From assembly GCA_964016885.1 (NCBI GenBank), contig OZ024759.1, positions 3,475,546 through 3,539,545 of the forward strand: DNA of 64,000 nucleotides, given 5' to 3'. Of the stretch, positions 20,301 through 25,439 are shown in pieces. Position 1 is the first letter of the stretch; each line of letters begins with the position of its first letter. The DNA is from Eledone cirrhosa. Taxonomy: Eukaryota; Mollusca; Cephalopoda; Octopoda; Eledonidae. The notes beneath the pieces were generated by a model that was given only the letters and a program-made list of their open reading frames with translations, did no database searches and was not told the DNA's origin. The position numbers and the translations under genes are program-made.

Positions 20301-22938
20301 TTCTCTCTCAACTCGTCTATACTTTGTCGTTCACATACATTGACATCACACATGCAACAGCATATACTTGCTTCATTTCTATCCACTATATAATATATAC
20401 TATGTATCAATAAATATCATATACTTTTTTATTTTACTATATTTATATATAAAATTTATCATTTGATATTTGATATACTATTATATCCTCTCCACCCCCA
20501 TCCTTAAGCCCCAGCACCCCTCTTGGGGCAGTAGCACCCACTTTGAGAACCTCTGTTCTAGAGGGAAGTGAAATTGTAAAGTGTAACAGGCAAGAAGACA
20601 ACATTTTTCCAAACAAACAAAAAAACCAACTTACTATCAATATAGTTATAATATATCCTTAGTTGGGAAATATCGTATGTTTGTCTGAGTTCAAGAGTCC
20701 ACAATGATCTTGGAGAGCTCATTGTATGAGAACAAGATCTGTGTTGTGGGTTTTGATCGAAGTTACCATCTTCAGCCAGGTTAGCTGACATTGAGTACAT
20801 TTCATTGCGACAAACATTGTTTTTCATTAGAATTACACTGCTTGTTTTGTCTGTCGTGGTTTGTGTAGCTACTTTACCAATAGCTATATTTCCTGAAAAA
20901 GAATGAAAGAAAATTTAATGAAAGTCAATTACTATGAAATGAAATGGATCTCAGTCAGTTGAAACGATGATTGATCCAGTGGGAAAAGACAAATTGTTTT
21001 CTATATACTAAACTTTTGAAATATCTTTTACGTTATCTCTAAATTATTCCATATTTCCAGTAGAGGCATGTGGCCTAGTGTTAAGTGTGTTGGACTTACC
21101 ATCATAATGTCATGGGTTCGATTTCTGGGGTGGGTTGTGTGTTGTGTTCTTGAGCAAAACACTTCATTTCACGTTGCTCCAGTATACTCTGCTGAAAATG
21201 AGCACCAACAATAGCTGTGGAGGGTGTAACCCTGCAATGGACTGATGTCCTGTCCAGGAGGAAGTCTTGTACTCACAGTCGCTTTATGCCATGAAACCAG
21301 GATAAGCATTGGCCTAATGAGCCTTCAGGCTTGAGACAGTATAGTCCTATACGAACGAGACACGGTCACCCGACCAATCTTGCCTCAATTGGGACAACTC
21401 CCGACTAACCCATGCTAGCATGGAAGATAGATGTAAACGATGATGATGATGATGATATAGCAACCTCAGCCTCAACAGTGACAGCAACAACAACGGCATG
21501 ATAATTAGAAATCTACTTACTATAGGTTTTTACTTGGCAATCCGGTCCGGTCCATCCTTCTTCACAGCCATATGGGCAAGCCCCAGTTTGTTGATGGCAG
21601 TCAGCATCGTTTAAACAATGGCATTGCTTGTTACAAGTATATCCATACCATTGAGATGCACAACCTATGTTAAAAGTTAGAATTTATCACACTGATGGAC
21701 TACATTTCCACAGTTCTCTCTCATCTACAGTTAATTGTTTCTACTATTTGGCACAAGGTACCAGTAATACACAGGGGTAATTGCTGAATTACCTCAGTGC
21801 ATTACTGGTGCTTTATTTTATTGACCCCCCCCCCCCCCATAAGAATGAAAGGCAAACCTTGGCGGGTTTGAAAGCAAAACGTAAAGGGCCATAACTCTAT
21901 GCTGCAAAGCATGGTGTCTGACACTCTACGGATTACTGCCAATCCAATAATAATAATTGTTTCTACTTTTGGCACAAGGCCAGTCAGCAATTACCTCCAG
22001 TGCATTACTGGTACTTTATTTTATCGACCTCCGTAAGAATGAAAGGCAAAGCTAACTTCAGCAGGATTTGAACTCAGAACGTAAAGGGCCATAATTCTAT
22101 GCTGCAAAACATGGTGTCTGATGCTCTACGGATTACTGCCAGTCCAATCCAGCAATTACCCCAGTGCATTACTGGTACTTTATTTTATCGACCCCTGTAA
22201 GGATGAAAGGCAAAGTTAACCTCGGCGGGATTTGAACTCAGAACATAAAGGGCCGTAAACATGATGTCTGACACTCTACCGATTACTGCCAGTCTCACAT
22301 AATTATCTCACCTAATATTATGGTCTGAGTTCAAATCCCGTCGAGGATAACTTTGCCATTCATCCTTACGGGGGTCGATAAAATAAAGTACCAGTAATAC
22401 ACTGGGGTAATTGCTGGCCTTGTGCCCCCAAAAGTAGAAACATAATATTGAATATATTAGATTTTGATATTATCTATTTTGAGAACATTATCTTAACATT
22501 AATAAGGGCGGTGGGTTGGCAGTATCGGTGGAGGGTCGGACGCCATGCTTTCCAGCATAGAGTTACGGCCCTTTACGATCTGAGTAATGCACTGGGTAAT
22601 TGCTGGCCTTGTGCCTAAAGTAGAAACAATTATCTTAACATGAATATGAACGGCTGGTTACAGCCAGTTTGAACAGAAAGAGGTGAGAGAATTCTGGCCA
22701 GATACAGTCGCTTTAAATGCTAAAGGGTTAACAGTCACAGTTTGTAGAGATTAACAACTAAAGTTTGAATGAATAAAGATCAACAGACCTGATAATGATA
22801 ATGTTTCGATACAGGTACCCTCTCCTTTTATAGAAATAGACCAAGCGTTTACATCCCCTGAACAGCTCAAAGGTCTGGTTGTACATATTGATGTACAAAA
22901 GGGTTCCTTATTTTTGCCAAAAAATACTGAAACTGTCT
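2237..22938 (-). CDS. Fucolectin/multiple-EGF domain receptor-like gene (partial, multi-exon)
   Basis: Gene-level entry for eight minus-strand exons described separately below. Read 5' to 3' (right to left) they give a Cys-containing segment, one EGF-like module, a galactose-binding fucolectin/F5-8C-like domain split over two exons, then four EGF-like modules of the MEGF/draper/scavenger-receptor kind with 8 Cys each. Almost all exons start with two bases of a split codon and end with one (phase 1), as expected for shuffled extracellular modules. Such proteins are normally secreted or type I membrane proteins that bind sugars or debris; in molluscs this combination also heads receptor tyrosine phosphatase-like proteins. 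No signal peptide, transmembrane segment or cytoplasmic domain was found, so both ends probably lie outside the window or in unrecognised exons. One junction (after the second fucolectin exon) is out of phase with the next exon, so at least one exon may be missing. The domain family is clear; the exact orthologue is not. Confidence 0.75.
2461..2712 (+). mobile_element. tRNA-derived SINE (type 1)
   Basis: Shows a pol III A box (TGGCCTAGTGGT) and B box (GGGTTCGATTCC), then the core TTGAGCAAAACACTTCATTT and a 3' part with GTCCTGTCCAGGGAGGAGTC. This is the tRNA-like head, core and tail order of cephalopod SINEs. Full-length or nearly so. Confidence 0.88.
2766..2903 (-). CDS. EGF-like exon (MEGF-type module)
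   Basis: 138-bp exon with TTGTAG acceptor and GTAAGT donor, phase 1 both sides. It encodes CPEGKFGPNCGNTCPCADN and SSGGCAAGYEGSNCQT, an 8-Cys EGF module. It is closely similar in sequence and identical in length to the exon at 2237-2374, so the two probably arose by exon duplication. Confidence 0.92.
3006..3250. repeat. 87-bp tandem repeat (about 2.7 copies)
   Basis: The segment containing TTTGTTAAGTTATGTTCCAA recurs with an 87-bp period. A related sequence occurs at 8535-8710, so the unit derives from a dispersed intronic repeat. It lies in the intron between EGF exons. Confidence 0.85.
3315..3612. repeat. CCA/CAT microsatellite
   Basis: Imperfect (CCA)n with interspersed (CAT)n and (CAA)n. 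The long open frames through it (Thr/His/Pro-rich on plus, Gly-rich on minus) are by-products of the triplet period. Confidence 0.95.
3613..4925. repeat. 51-bp minisatellite in an intron
   Basis: A 51-bp unit containing TCTCTTCTCTTCCACCAATC and AGTGAGTCCCTAAATACTG. About 18 near-identical copies fill 4000-4925; diverged copies with irregular spacing fill 3613-4000. The 51-bp period (17 codons) keeps both strands open, giving a 282-codon and a 368-codon frame that are not genes. The minus frame merely runs on from the true EGF exon at 4954-5091 through its splice donor. Confidence 0.95.
4954..5091 (-). CDS. EGF-like exon (MEGF-type module)
   Basis: 138-bp exon, TTTTCTCAG acceptor and GTAAGTT donor, phase 1 both sides. 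It encodes CAHGMFGVNCVKKCHCLNN and later ICINGRCSPGYRGHSCQ. The GYRGxxC ending is the usual EGF/laminin-EGF signature. The 51-bp minisatellite begins about 30 bp past the donor. Confidence 0.9.
5200..5388 (-). mobile_element. tRNA-derived SINE (type 2)
   Basis: On the minus strand it has the tRNA-like head GGATTGGCAGTATCGG, B-box-like GAGTTCAAATCCCGCC and tail GGTCGATAAAATAAAGTACC ending in TAGAAACAATT. This is a cephalopod SINE family, inserted in the MITE. Confidence 0.88.
5395..5597 (-). mobile_element. tRNA-derived SINE (type 2)
   Basis: Second tandem copy next to the previous one, same orientation and landmarks (CTTTGCCTTTCATC, GCATTGGC-type head near 5590). Slightly diverged. Confidence 0.87.
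5860..6215 (+). mobile_element. RTE-like LINE 3' end (truncated)
   Basis: The frame 5912-6208 encodes the C-terminal tail of a LINE ORF2, with RRLRWYRHMM (the RLRWxGHVxRM signature), RGRPRKSWTKVV and YRTHPTLASREKR. This tail is typical of RTE-like LINEs in molluscs. The element ends in a (GAT)n tail at about 6210-6222. The 5' part is missing. Confidence 0.8.
6223..6480 (-). mobile_element. LINE 3'-UTR end, minus orientation
   Basis: Starts with (ATC)n at 6223-6262, followed by TTTAACATCCATCTTCCACA and GGCCCTTCCTAACACCAACC, the reverse complement of RTE-like LINE 3' ends seen at 28.7, 42.6 and 47.1 kb. It abuts the plus-strand LINE end tail to tail. Confidence 0.7.
6511..7150. repeat. Segmental duplication, copy 2
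   Basis: Nearly identical to 216-856. Its right edge cuts through the TTAA MITE and joins directly to a CCACCTACACTCC repeat next to an EGF exon, marking a duplication breakpoint. Confidence 0.92.
7286..7420 (-). CDS. EGF-like exon (MEGF-type module)
   Basis: 135-bp exon, TTTCTAG acceptor and GTGAGT donor, phase 1 both sides. It encodes CLPGFYGRNCKEECNNC followed by four more Cys, ending NNTCK: an 8-Cys MEGF/draper-type module. A CCA-rich repeat related to the one at 3.4 kb lies directly beside the donor (7150-7280). Confidence 0.87.
7449..7616 (+). mobile_element. tRNA-derived SINE (type 2), 3'-shortened
   Basis: Head GGCAGTGGATTGGCAG, B-box region GAGTTCCAATCCCGCC and TCATCCTTACGGGGTC, then an abrupt TTGTGCCTATATAAGG. 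It is directly followed by another copy. Confidence 0.85.
7617..7845 (+). mobile_element. tRNA-derived SINE (type 2)
   Basis: Full-length copy: GGCGGTGGATTGGCAGTATC head, GGTCGATAAAATAAAGTACC body and AGTAGAAACAATT end. Confidence 0.88.
7876..8513 (-). mobile_element. piggyBac-like TTAA MITE with about 7 tandem 72-bp units
   Basis: Exact TTAA at 7872-7875 and 8514-8517, with CCCTTTAGCATTTA at one end and TTTAAATGCTAAAGGG at the other. Inside, the unit containing TTTTCATGGTAAAGGCTTTA recurs about every 72 bp. It shows the satellite unit expanding within a bounded MITE. Confidence 0.88.
8968..9195 (+). mobile_element. tRNA-derived SINE (type 1), internal deletion
   Basis: A-box TCTTAGTGGTTAGAGC and B-box GTGAGTTCAATTC, directly joined to TTGAGCAAGACACTTTATTT. 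The tail contains CTCCAACGAGATATACC. Confidence 0.82.
9207..9283 (-). mobile_element. SINE (type 1) 3' fragment
   Basis: Minus-strand fragment with CTGGACAGGACACCAGTCC and CTCATTTTCAGCT, repeated in the fuller copy that follows. Confidence 0.7.
9292..9545 (-). mobile_element. tRNA-derived SINE (type 1)
   Basis: Nearly full-length minus-strand copy. It reads from the 3' part (GGACAGGACACCAGTCC) through the core (GTGTTTTGCTCAAGAACAC) to the tRNA-like head (CCTTACCACTAGGC). Confidence 0.85.
9765..10090 (+). mobile_element. SINE-related repeat (5' truncated) with long 3' part
   Basis: Begins within the SINE core (TTGAGCAAGACACTTTATTT) and continues with GATGTCACTGGTGCCAAGC, TTTCCCTTGGACAA and TTCGTGACCGAAGG. 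The same 3' sequence recurs at 36740-37095 and 34070-34130. The short open frame in it is not a gene. Confidence 0.7.
10158..10350 (-). CDS. Fucolectin/F5-8C-like domain, second exon
   Basis: The acceptor TTTTTCTGCAG is followed by two bases completing the split codon from 20635, then QNKFSIIVLVSKDKK. Downstream come VIDVQCSSPVKGNKITIILL and LSMCEVEVF, the standard C-terminal strands of fucolectin domains (paired Cys, ITI strand, CEVEVF ending). The start is well supported. The end is not: the only nearby donor (ATAA then GTATAT) gives phase 2, which does not match the phase-1 EGF exon at 7420, so an unrecognised exon or another donor is likely. Confidence 0.8.
10744..10966 (+). mobile_element. 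tRNA-derived SINE (type 2)
   Basis: Full copy (GGCGGTGGATTGGCAGTATC ... TAAAATAAAGTACCAGTC) inserted at GATAATTATGA. The MITE sequence resumes as TTATGTGAGATAATTATGAG, suggesting a short duplicated target around ATTATGTGAGATAATTATGA. Confidence 0.88.
10967..12318. repeat. 72-bp satellite array, left block
   Basis: About 18-19 copies of a 72-bp unit containing GAGGTAAAGCCTTTACTGTG and ACAATAGTATATATAGAGT. Because 72 is a multiple of three, the minus strand stays open for 274 codons; this is not a gene. The array stops at TATATAGAGT where the LINE begins. Confidence 0.95.
12556..16002 (-). pseudogene. Tx1 LINE ORF2: endonuclease and reverse transcriptase, broken
   Basis: Starts MADIRVGCLNVRGLG (AP-endonuclease opening) at 16002. 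The endonuclease continues with LLLVGDWNGILDA and DYSDHKLV. The RT has PGLDGLPYELY, FRPITLLNTELKILAKVLA, DQSKAFDRVDH, QQGYPLSSLLYVLALEPLL and YADDVTVM. The C-terminal part has CPRC near HAFVHC, a Cys/His motif common in Tx1 and L1 relatives. Breaks: a G-run frameshift near 15800, TAA at 15153, TGA at 14784, and a frameshift near 14250 just before the DQSKAF box. It cannot make an intact protein. Confidence 0.85.
16024..17734 (-). pseudogene. Tx1 LINE ORF1 (gag-like, CCHC zinc knuckle), frameshifted
   Basis: I place the start at the ATG at 17734 (MDGIFTSHPNVK), because upstream codons are satellite sequence. The protein has an Asn/Lys-rich N-terminal linker and a conserved core (FAQAVRKTQTCKQLD ... 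DVFGGLSVEVLVQM). Next comes a CCHC knuckle, CYYCSSRGHLRAAC, near 16810. A frameshift in a poly-A run near 16755 separates this from a Pro/Gln/Lys-rich second part (to 16024) with a basic KRKKRKHH patch. Role by family: RNA-binding partner of the LINE ribonucleoprotein. Its stop is 21 bp before the ORF2 start. Confidence 0.8.
17780..18930. repeat. 72-bp satellite array, right block
   Basis: About 16 copies of the same 72-bp unit, more diverged (TTACCACAAAAATACAAT variants), ending in the MITE terminus. The long minus-strand frame through it is a period artefact. Confidence 0.93.
19018..19200 (+). mobile_element. tRNA-derived SINE (type 1)
   Basis: tRNA-like head (GCGTGGCTCTGTGTTTAGAG), B-box region GTCATGAGTTTG, core TTGAGCAAGACACTTTATTT, then a GTCACACTCTGTGACATGC tail also seen at 57.2 kb. 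Confidence 0.8.
19223..19443 (+). mobile_element. piggyBac-like TTAA MITE, single-unit copy
   Basis: TTAA at 19219-19222, start CCCTTTAGCATTTAAACTGG and end GTAAATGCTAAAGGG, followed by CTAA (a mutated TTAA). 221 bp with one satellite-type unit: the canonical small form of this MITE. Confidence 0.85.
19956..20130 (-). mobile_element. tRNA-derived SINE (type 2)
   Basis: Minus-strand copy with TTCTACTTTTGGCACAAGG and GTACTGTATTTTATCGACC, nested in the hAT element. Confidence 0.83.
20141..20345 (-). mobile_element. RTE-like LINE ORF2 tail fragment
   Basis: The minus frame contains CERQSIDELREKLCIRGISC, VWERRLCWYGHVMRM and DDSWVKNCQAI, the C-terminal LINE signature also at 5.9 kb and 43 kb. It is nested in the hAT element. 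Confidence 0.78.
20635..20892 (-). CDS. Fucolectin/F5-8C-like domain, first exon
   Basis: 258-bp exon between a TTTTTCAG acceptor and a GTAAGTT donor, phase 1 at both ends. It starts with NIAIGKVATQTTT, the typical opening strand of eel-fucolectin-like galactose-binding domains. Further along it has AEDGNFD (the DGN ligand/calcium loop region), SLWTLELRQTYDISQLRIYY (the W-x-L-x-L hydrophobic strands) and ends NYID. Family knowledge: these domains bind fucose or galactose with Ca2+. The second half of the domain is found about 10.3 kb downstream at 10350 and joins in phase. Confidence 0.88.
21061..21345 (+). mobile_element. tRNA-derived SINE (type 1)
   Basis: A-box TGGCCTAGTGTTAAG, B-box GGGTTCGATTTC, core TTGAGCAAAACACTTCATTT and the GTCCTGTCCAGGAGGAAGTC tail. 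Confidence 0.87.
21346..21458 (+). mobile_element. LINE-type 3' tail with (GAT)n
   Basis: GAGACACGGTCACCCGACCA and CCCATGCTAGCATGGAAGAT, then (GAT)n. It matches the RTE-like LINE 3' end at 28690-28795. Its position after a SINE suggests a SINE sharing the LINE tail. Confidence 0.65.
21521..21664 (-). CDS. EGF-like exon (first EGF module)
   Basis: Exon of 144 bp flanked by ...ACATAG acceptor and GTAAGT donor, phase 1 on both sides. It encodes an EGF-like module beginning CASQWYGYTCNKQCHC and ending GWTGPDC, with 8 Cys in the laminin/MEGF-type spacing. It joins in frame (A + GA) to the fucolectin exon at 20892. This places an EGF module upstream of the lectin domain. Confidence 0.85.
21728..21948 (-). 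mobile_element. tRNA-derived SINE (type 2)
   Basis: First of three consecutive minus-strand copies; contains a poly-C run (about 13 C) where others have GACCCC. Confidence 0.83.
21950..22150 (-). mobile_element. tRNA-derived SINE (type 2)
   Basis: Second copy in the cluster, TTCTACTTTTGGCACAAGG to GATTACTGCCAGTCC. Confidence 0.83.
22151..22292 (-). mobile_element. tRNA-derived SINE (type 2), partial
   Basis: Third copy in the cluster, lacking its 3' (TTCTAC) end; shows CTTTATTTTATCGACCCC and GGCGGGATTTGAACTC. Confidence 0.78.
22319..22440 (+). mobile_element. tRNA-derived SINE (type 2), 5' truncated
   Basis: Begins at GAGTTCAAATCCCGTCGAGG and runs to AAAAGTAGAAAC. Confidence 0.78.
22505..22637 (+). 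mobile_element. tRNA-derived SINE (type 2), internal deletion
   Basis: Head GGGCGGTGGGTTGGCAGTAT to GATCTGAGT, then a jump to AATGCACTGGGTAATTGCTG and AGTAGAAACAATTATC. The same kind of deletion is not seen in the other copies. Confidence 0.78.
22789..22938 (-). CDS. Candidate upstream exon of the fucolectin/EGF gene
   Basis: A 150-bp open segment between a good acceptor (pyrimidine-rich, ending TTTCAG) and a GT donor (GTCTGT, weak). It is phase 1 at both ends, which joins in frame to the EGF exon at 21664. It encodes 49 whole codons with Cys residues spaced as PFCTSICTTRPLSCSGD and a later GTCIETLSLS. I do not recognise the domain. A TA microsatellite lies immediately upstream of the acceptor. 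The phase and length fit an extracellular module, but no homology supports it, so it could be a chance open stretch. Confidence 0.45.
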
Positions 22939-22953
22939 CTGAAATGAGAAGTG

Positions 22954-22954
<1 letters not shown>

Positions 22955-22996
<42 letters not shown>
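22955..22996. repeat. (TA)n microsatellite
   Basis: About 18 TA repeats between the candidate exon at 22789-22938 and Penelope-type terminal sequence. Confidence 0.95.
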
Positions 22997-23003
<7 letters not shown>

Positions 23004-23480
23004 ACGGAGGAAATGTGGTAAGGAACCAGGTGGACCATAATGCACCAAAGTACTCAATACTTAGGGTAGTAGAGTGGGTAATAGGAACGAGTAGGACCCC
23101 GACGGCTGAGCTCAAGCCGTTTCGACGGCTAATTCTGGACTAAATGAACATTTTTATCCTGGTATTTGAATAGCCGAGCTTCTAAAGGGGTAATTCCATA
23201 TATGGTAAAAGTGATTGTCACGAGGATTGGTCAAAAGTTTGTTGTTGAGACATAATAATTCTATGATGGCAATTTGTGGAGGGAAGGGGTAGCTGAACCT
23301 GCCAGTAGGAGAAAGAGGGAGAGGAGGTGGAGGAGACCCAGTCATGCGTTGATAGTGCCGACTACAGCTGGGCATGAGGTCAAAGAGGATACTAGGGAGG
23401 GGGAGGGGGAGGAAGTCGAAACAATTAGTAAAACAATTAGTAAAACAATATGGGGTAAATATATAGAAAAATACCGAGAG
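22997..23480. mobile_element. Penelope-like element terminal region
   Basis: Contains AGTACTCAATA, the hairpin AGCCGTTTCGACGGCT (23111-23126) and CTGGTATTTGAATAGCCG. A homologous stretch is at 28805-29260, where the end piece (GGTTCCTTACCACACCTCC) is inverted. Proximity to the Penelope-like GIY-YIG fragment at 24.3-25 kb suggests pseudo-LTR sequence. The minus-strand 226-codon frame across 23154-23834 shows no recognisable domain. Confidence 0.5.
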
Positions 23481-24067
23481 TGTTAAAAAGCAATTAAATG
23501 TAAAAAAAAAAAAAATAAACAATTTCTGGTTACTACGACCTAAGTCTCTCACTGGCACTGCTAGGCTAAAGAAAGGTTTACTAGGTGGGACGGAATTATA
23601 ATGAGACCCTTTTAAGAGGTATAAGTAATAAACCAAGTATATCTTACGGTGACGGGTCAACAAGTGAGGGGTCAAAATACTAAAGAAACTACCACGAAAT
23701 AATAAATAAAGGTTTCTACCCCAGGCACAAGGCCAGCAACCACCCAGTGCAAAAAGTAAACTAATACGAAATAATAATTCAGAGTCCTGAAAAAGAATAC
23801 TAATACTATCTCTAAGGGTGCCGCCACGATACAAAAGTTCTAGTGCAAACTACATAAAAGCTCGTACGAAGTAAAATTTGATACGGAAAATTAGTTCAGA
23901 ATCCCCCCCCCCCCCCCAAAAAAAAATACTGATATATGAGAAATTAAAGCAAAGATACCACTAAGAAATATAGAAAGCACGGAAAAGGGGCAGCGGTCGG
24001 ATAAGGAGGCAAGTATCCGGGGTCTAACACATCTGCTATAAAAAGCGGAGTCGGCCAAATCTATCAT

Positions 24068-24388
24068 AGAATAGGGGTAGGGGGTGGGGGTAGTGAAACT
24101 ACAAAGGACCGAGGGGCTGCCTCGGGTGGGCGAGAAAATGAAAAGGACGACAACAAAGAAAGAGGACTGGGGTGGAAGGACTAGGGAGGGATGGGGGGAA
24201 GAAGGAAATATAGAGGAAGCGATAAAAAGATATAAAAGATCTTACGTCTACCGTACCTTTGCAAGCAGGGGTTACCCATTACAAAATCGGCAAGTGGGGT
24301 GTTATAGCCCTAGTCTCCCCTCCCCGGGTCATTATGGGGTTTGAGGGCGAGGTAAGTCCTACGCAATCTATGTTTACATGCAGTAACC
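24068..24388. repeat. Left arm of long inverted repeat
   Basis: About 320 bp, inverted at 24956-25270, with only small differences (for example GGGTCATTATGGGG in both). It includes the end of the Penelope-like coding sequence. The open frames in the two arms mirror each other and are not genes. Confidence 0.88.
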
Positions 24389-24974
24389 AGTCCATCTTTC
24401 ATTTGTAAAGTTTCCTCCGAGCATAAATTGCACGGACGGCGTCCTCCCGTGTAAGAGTTGGCTCTGGACAGTAAGCTCCAAGTGAGATCATAGGTAATGT
24501 TGTTATCCTTGAGGTCCCATATGTGGCCCGAAAGTGTAGTGGCGTGACGCCGGGCCGGGTTTCGGAAGGTATTCCTGTGTTGGTATAGCCGGGTCTTGCG
24601 GTTAATCCTATATAAGCTTTGTTGGAGGTGTCCGTCCTCACGTTGCACTGGTAGATCACATTACGATCTCTGCATCTGTTGTCGAGGGGGAAAATGGATC
24701 CATCAGGACAGTTGCACCTCCTGGTCAGCTCTCCACTGCTATTTAGGTTATTTTTTCCATAGGGGTTGAGTTTTTTGTTGTTAGAGGAGACGATATTTTG
24801 TGCAAAGTTTGGTGTGGTGCTGTAAGAGAGTTTAATGGTATTTTTGTTAATTACGTTGTGGTAGCGGTGTTGTAGTGGGAAGTGTTTTTCAATGAGCCTA
24901 AAGAAGATTTTCCCGATAGGAGTTGTCACCTCGGCGTTGTGGGGAGGATTGAACTGGTTACTGCATGTAAACAC
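24310..24974 (-). pseudogene. Penelope-like element, C-terminal GIY-YIG endonuclease fragment
   Basis: Minus strand shows the pre-GIY Cys region (RCNCPDGSIFPLDNRC), then NVIYQCNV and KAYIGLTA, matching the GIY-YIG core in Penelope-like elements. After a frameshift near 24605 come FRNPARRHATTLSGHIWDLK, ITYDLTWSLLSRA and a Cys pair RRPCNLC. This is the classic order: CCHH-like Cys, GIY-YIG, H-x-T-x-LS-x-x-IW, W-S-I/L, C-x-L-C. The reverse transcriptase part is missing. Role by family: the endonuclease nicks the target for priming. Confidence 0.85.
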
Positions 24975-25270
24975 AGATTGCGTAGGACTTACCTCGCCCT
25001 AAAACCCCATAATGACCCGTGGGGTAGACTAGGGCTATAACACCCCACTTGCCGATTTTGTAATGGGTAACCCCTGCTTGCAAAGGTAGACGTAAGATCT
25101 TTTATATCTTTTTATCGCTTCCTCTATATTTCCTTCTTCTCCCCATCCCTCCCTAGTCCTTCCACCCCAGTCCTCTTTCTTTGTCGTCGTCCTTTTCATT
25201 TTCTCGCCCACCCGAGGCAGCCCCTCGGTCCTTTGTAGCTTCAGTAGCCCCACCCCCTTCCCCTATTCTA
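24956..25270. repeat. Right arm of long inverted repeat
   Basis: Inverted copy of 24068-24388; ends in a (TA)n tract at about 25268-25287. The arms flank the Penelope-like fragment, a layout known for pseudo-LTRs of these elements. Confidence 0.88.
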
Positions 25271-25439
25271 TATATATATATATATATGTGTGGAAAAAAT
25301 GAAACAAAATTTCATTTCTCACTCTTAGTGCGGCTGTTACTTAAATATAAAGTATGTATACATACATACATATATGTATACAGACGTACAGTAGTATATA
25401 TACATGCACACATATATATATGTACGTATGGCACTCAAT

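Larger units (their letters stand above)
19675..20555. mobile_element. hAT-like element with TSD, carrying SINE and LINE pieces
   Basis: Ends CAGAAGTTCTCAAACTTTTT and (reverse complement) CAGAGGTTCTCAAAGTGG are inverted. Flanks are TTCTAGAA (19667-19674) and TTCTAGAG (20556-20563), an 8-bp duplication with one mismatch. It contains a type 2 SINE and a LINE 3' piece. It sits 80 bp from the fucolectin exon. Confidence 0.85.
22293..22727 (-). mobile_element. piggyBac-like TTAA MITE split by two SINEs
   Basis: The right end TTTAAATGCTAAAGGG is followed by TTAA at 22728-22731. Internal MITE pieces occur at 22293-22318, 22441-22503 and 22637-22727. The left terminus is lost in the SINE cluster. 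Type 2 SINEs (plus) at about 22319-22440 and 22505-22637 interrupt it. Confidence 0.7.

Noticed and set aside
23154..23834. 226-codon minus frame rich in Phe/Leu/Ser
   Set aside because: No recognisable domain, spans a poly-T run, and lies in Penelope-type terminal sequence.
24084..24344. Lys/Arg/Glu-rich frame in both inverted arms
   Set aside because: Mirrored because the arms are inverted copies; it lies in the pseudo-LTR and overlaps antisense coding sequence.
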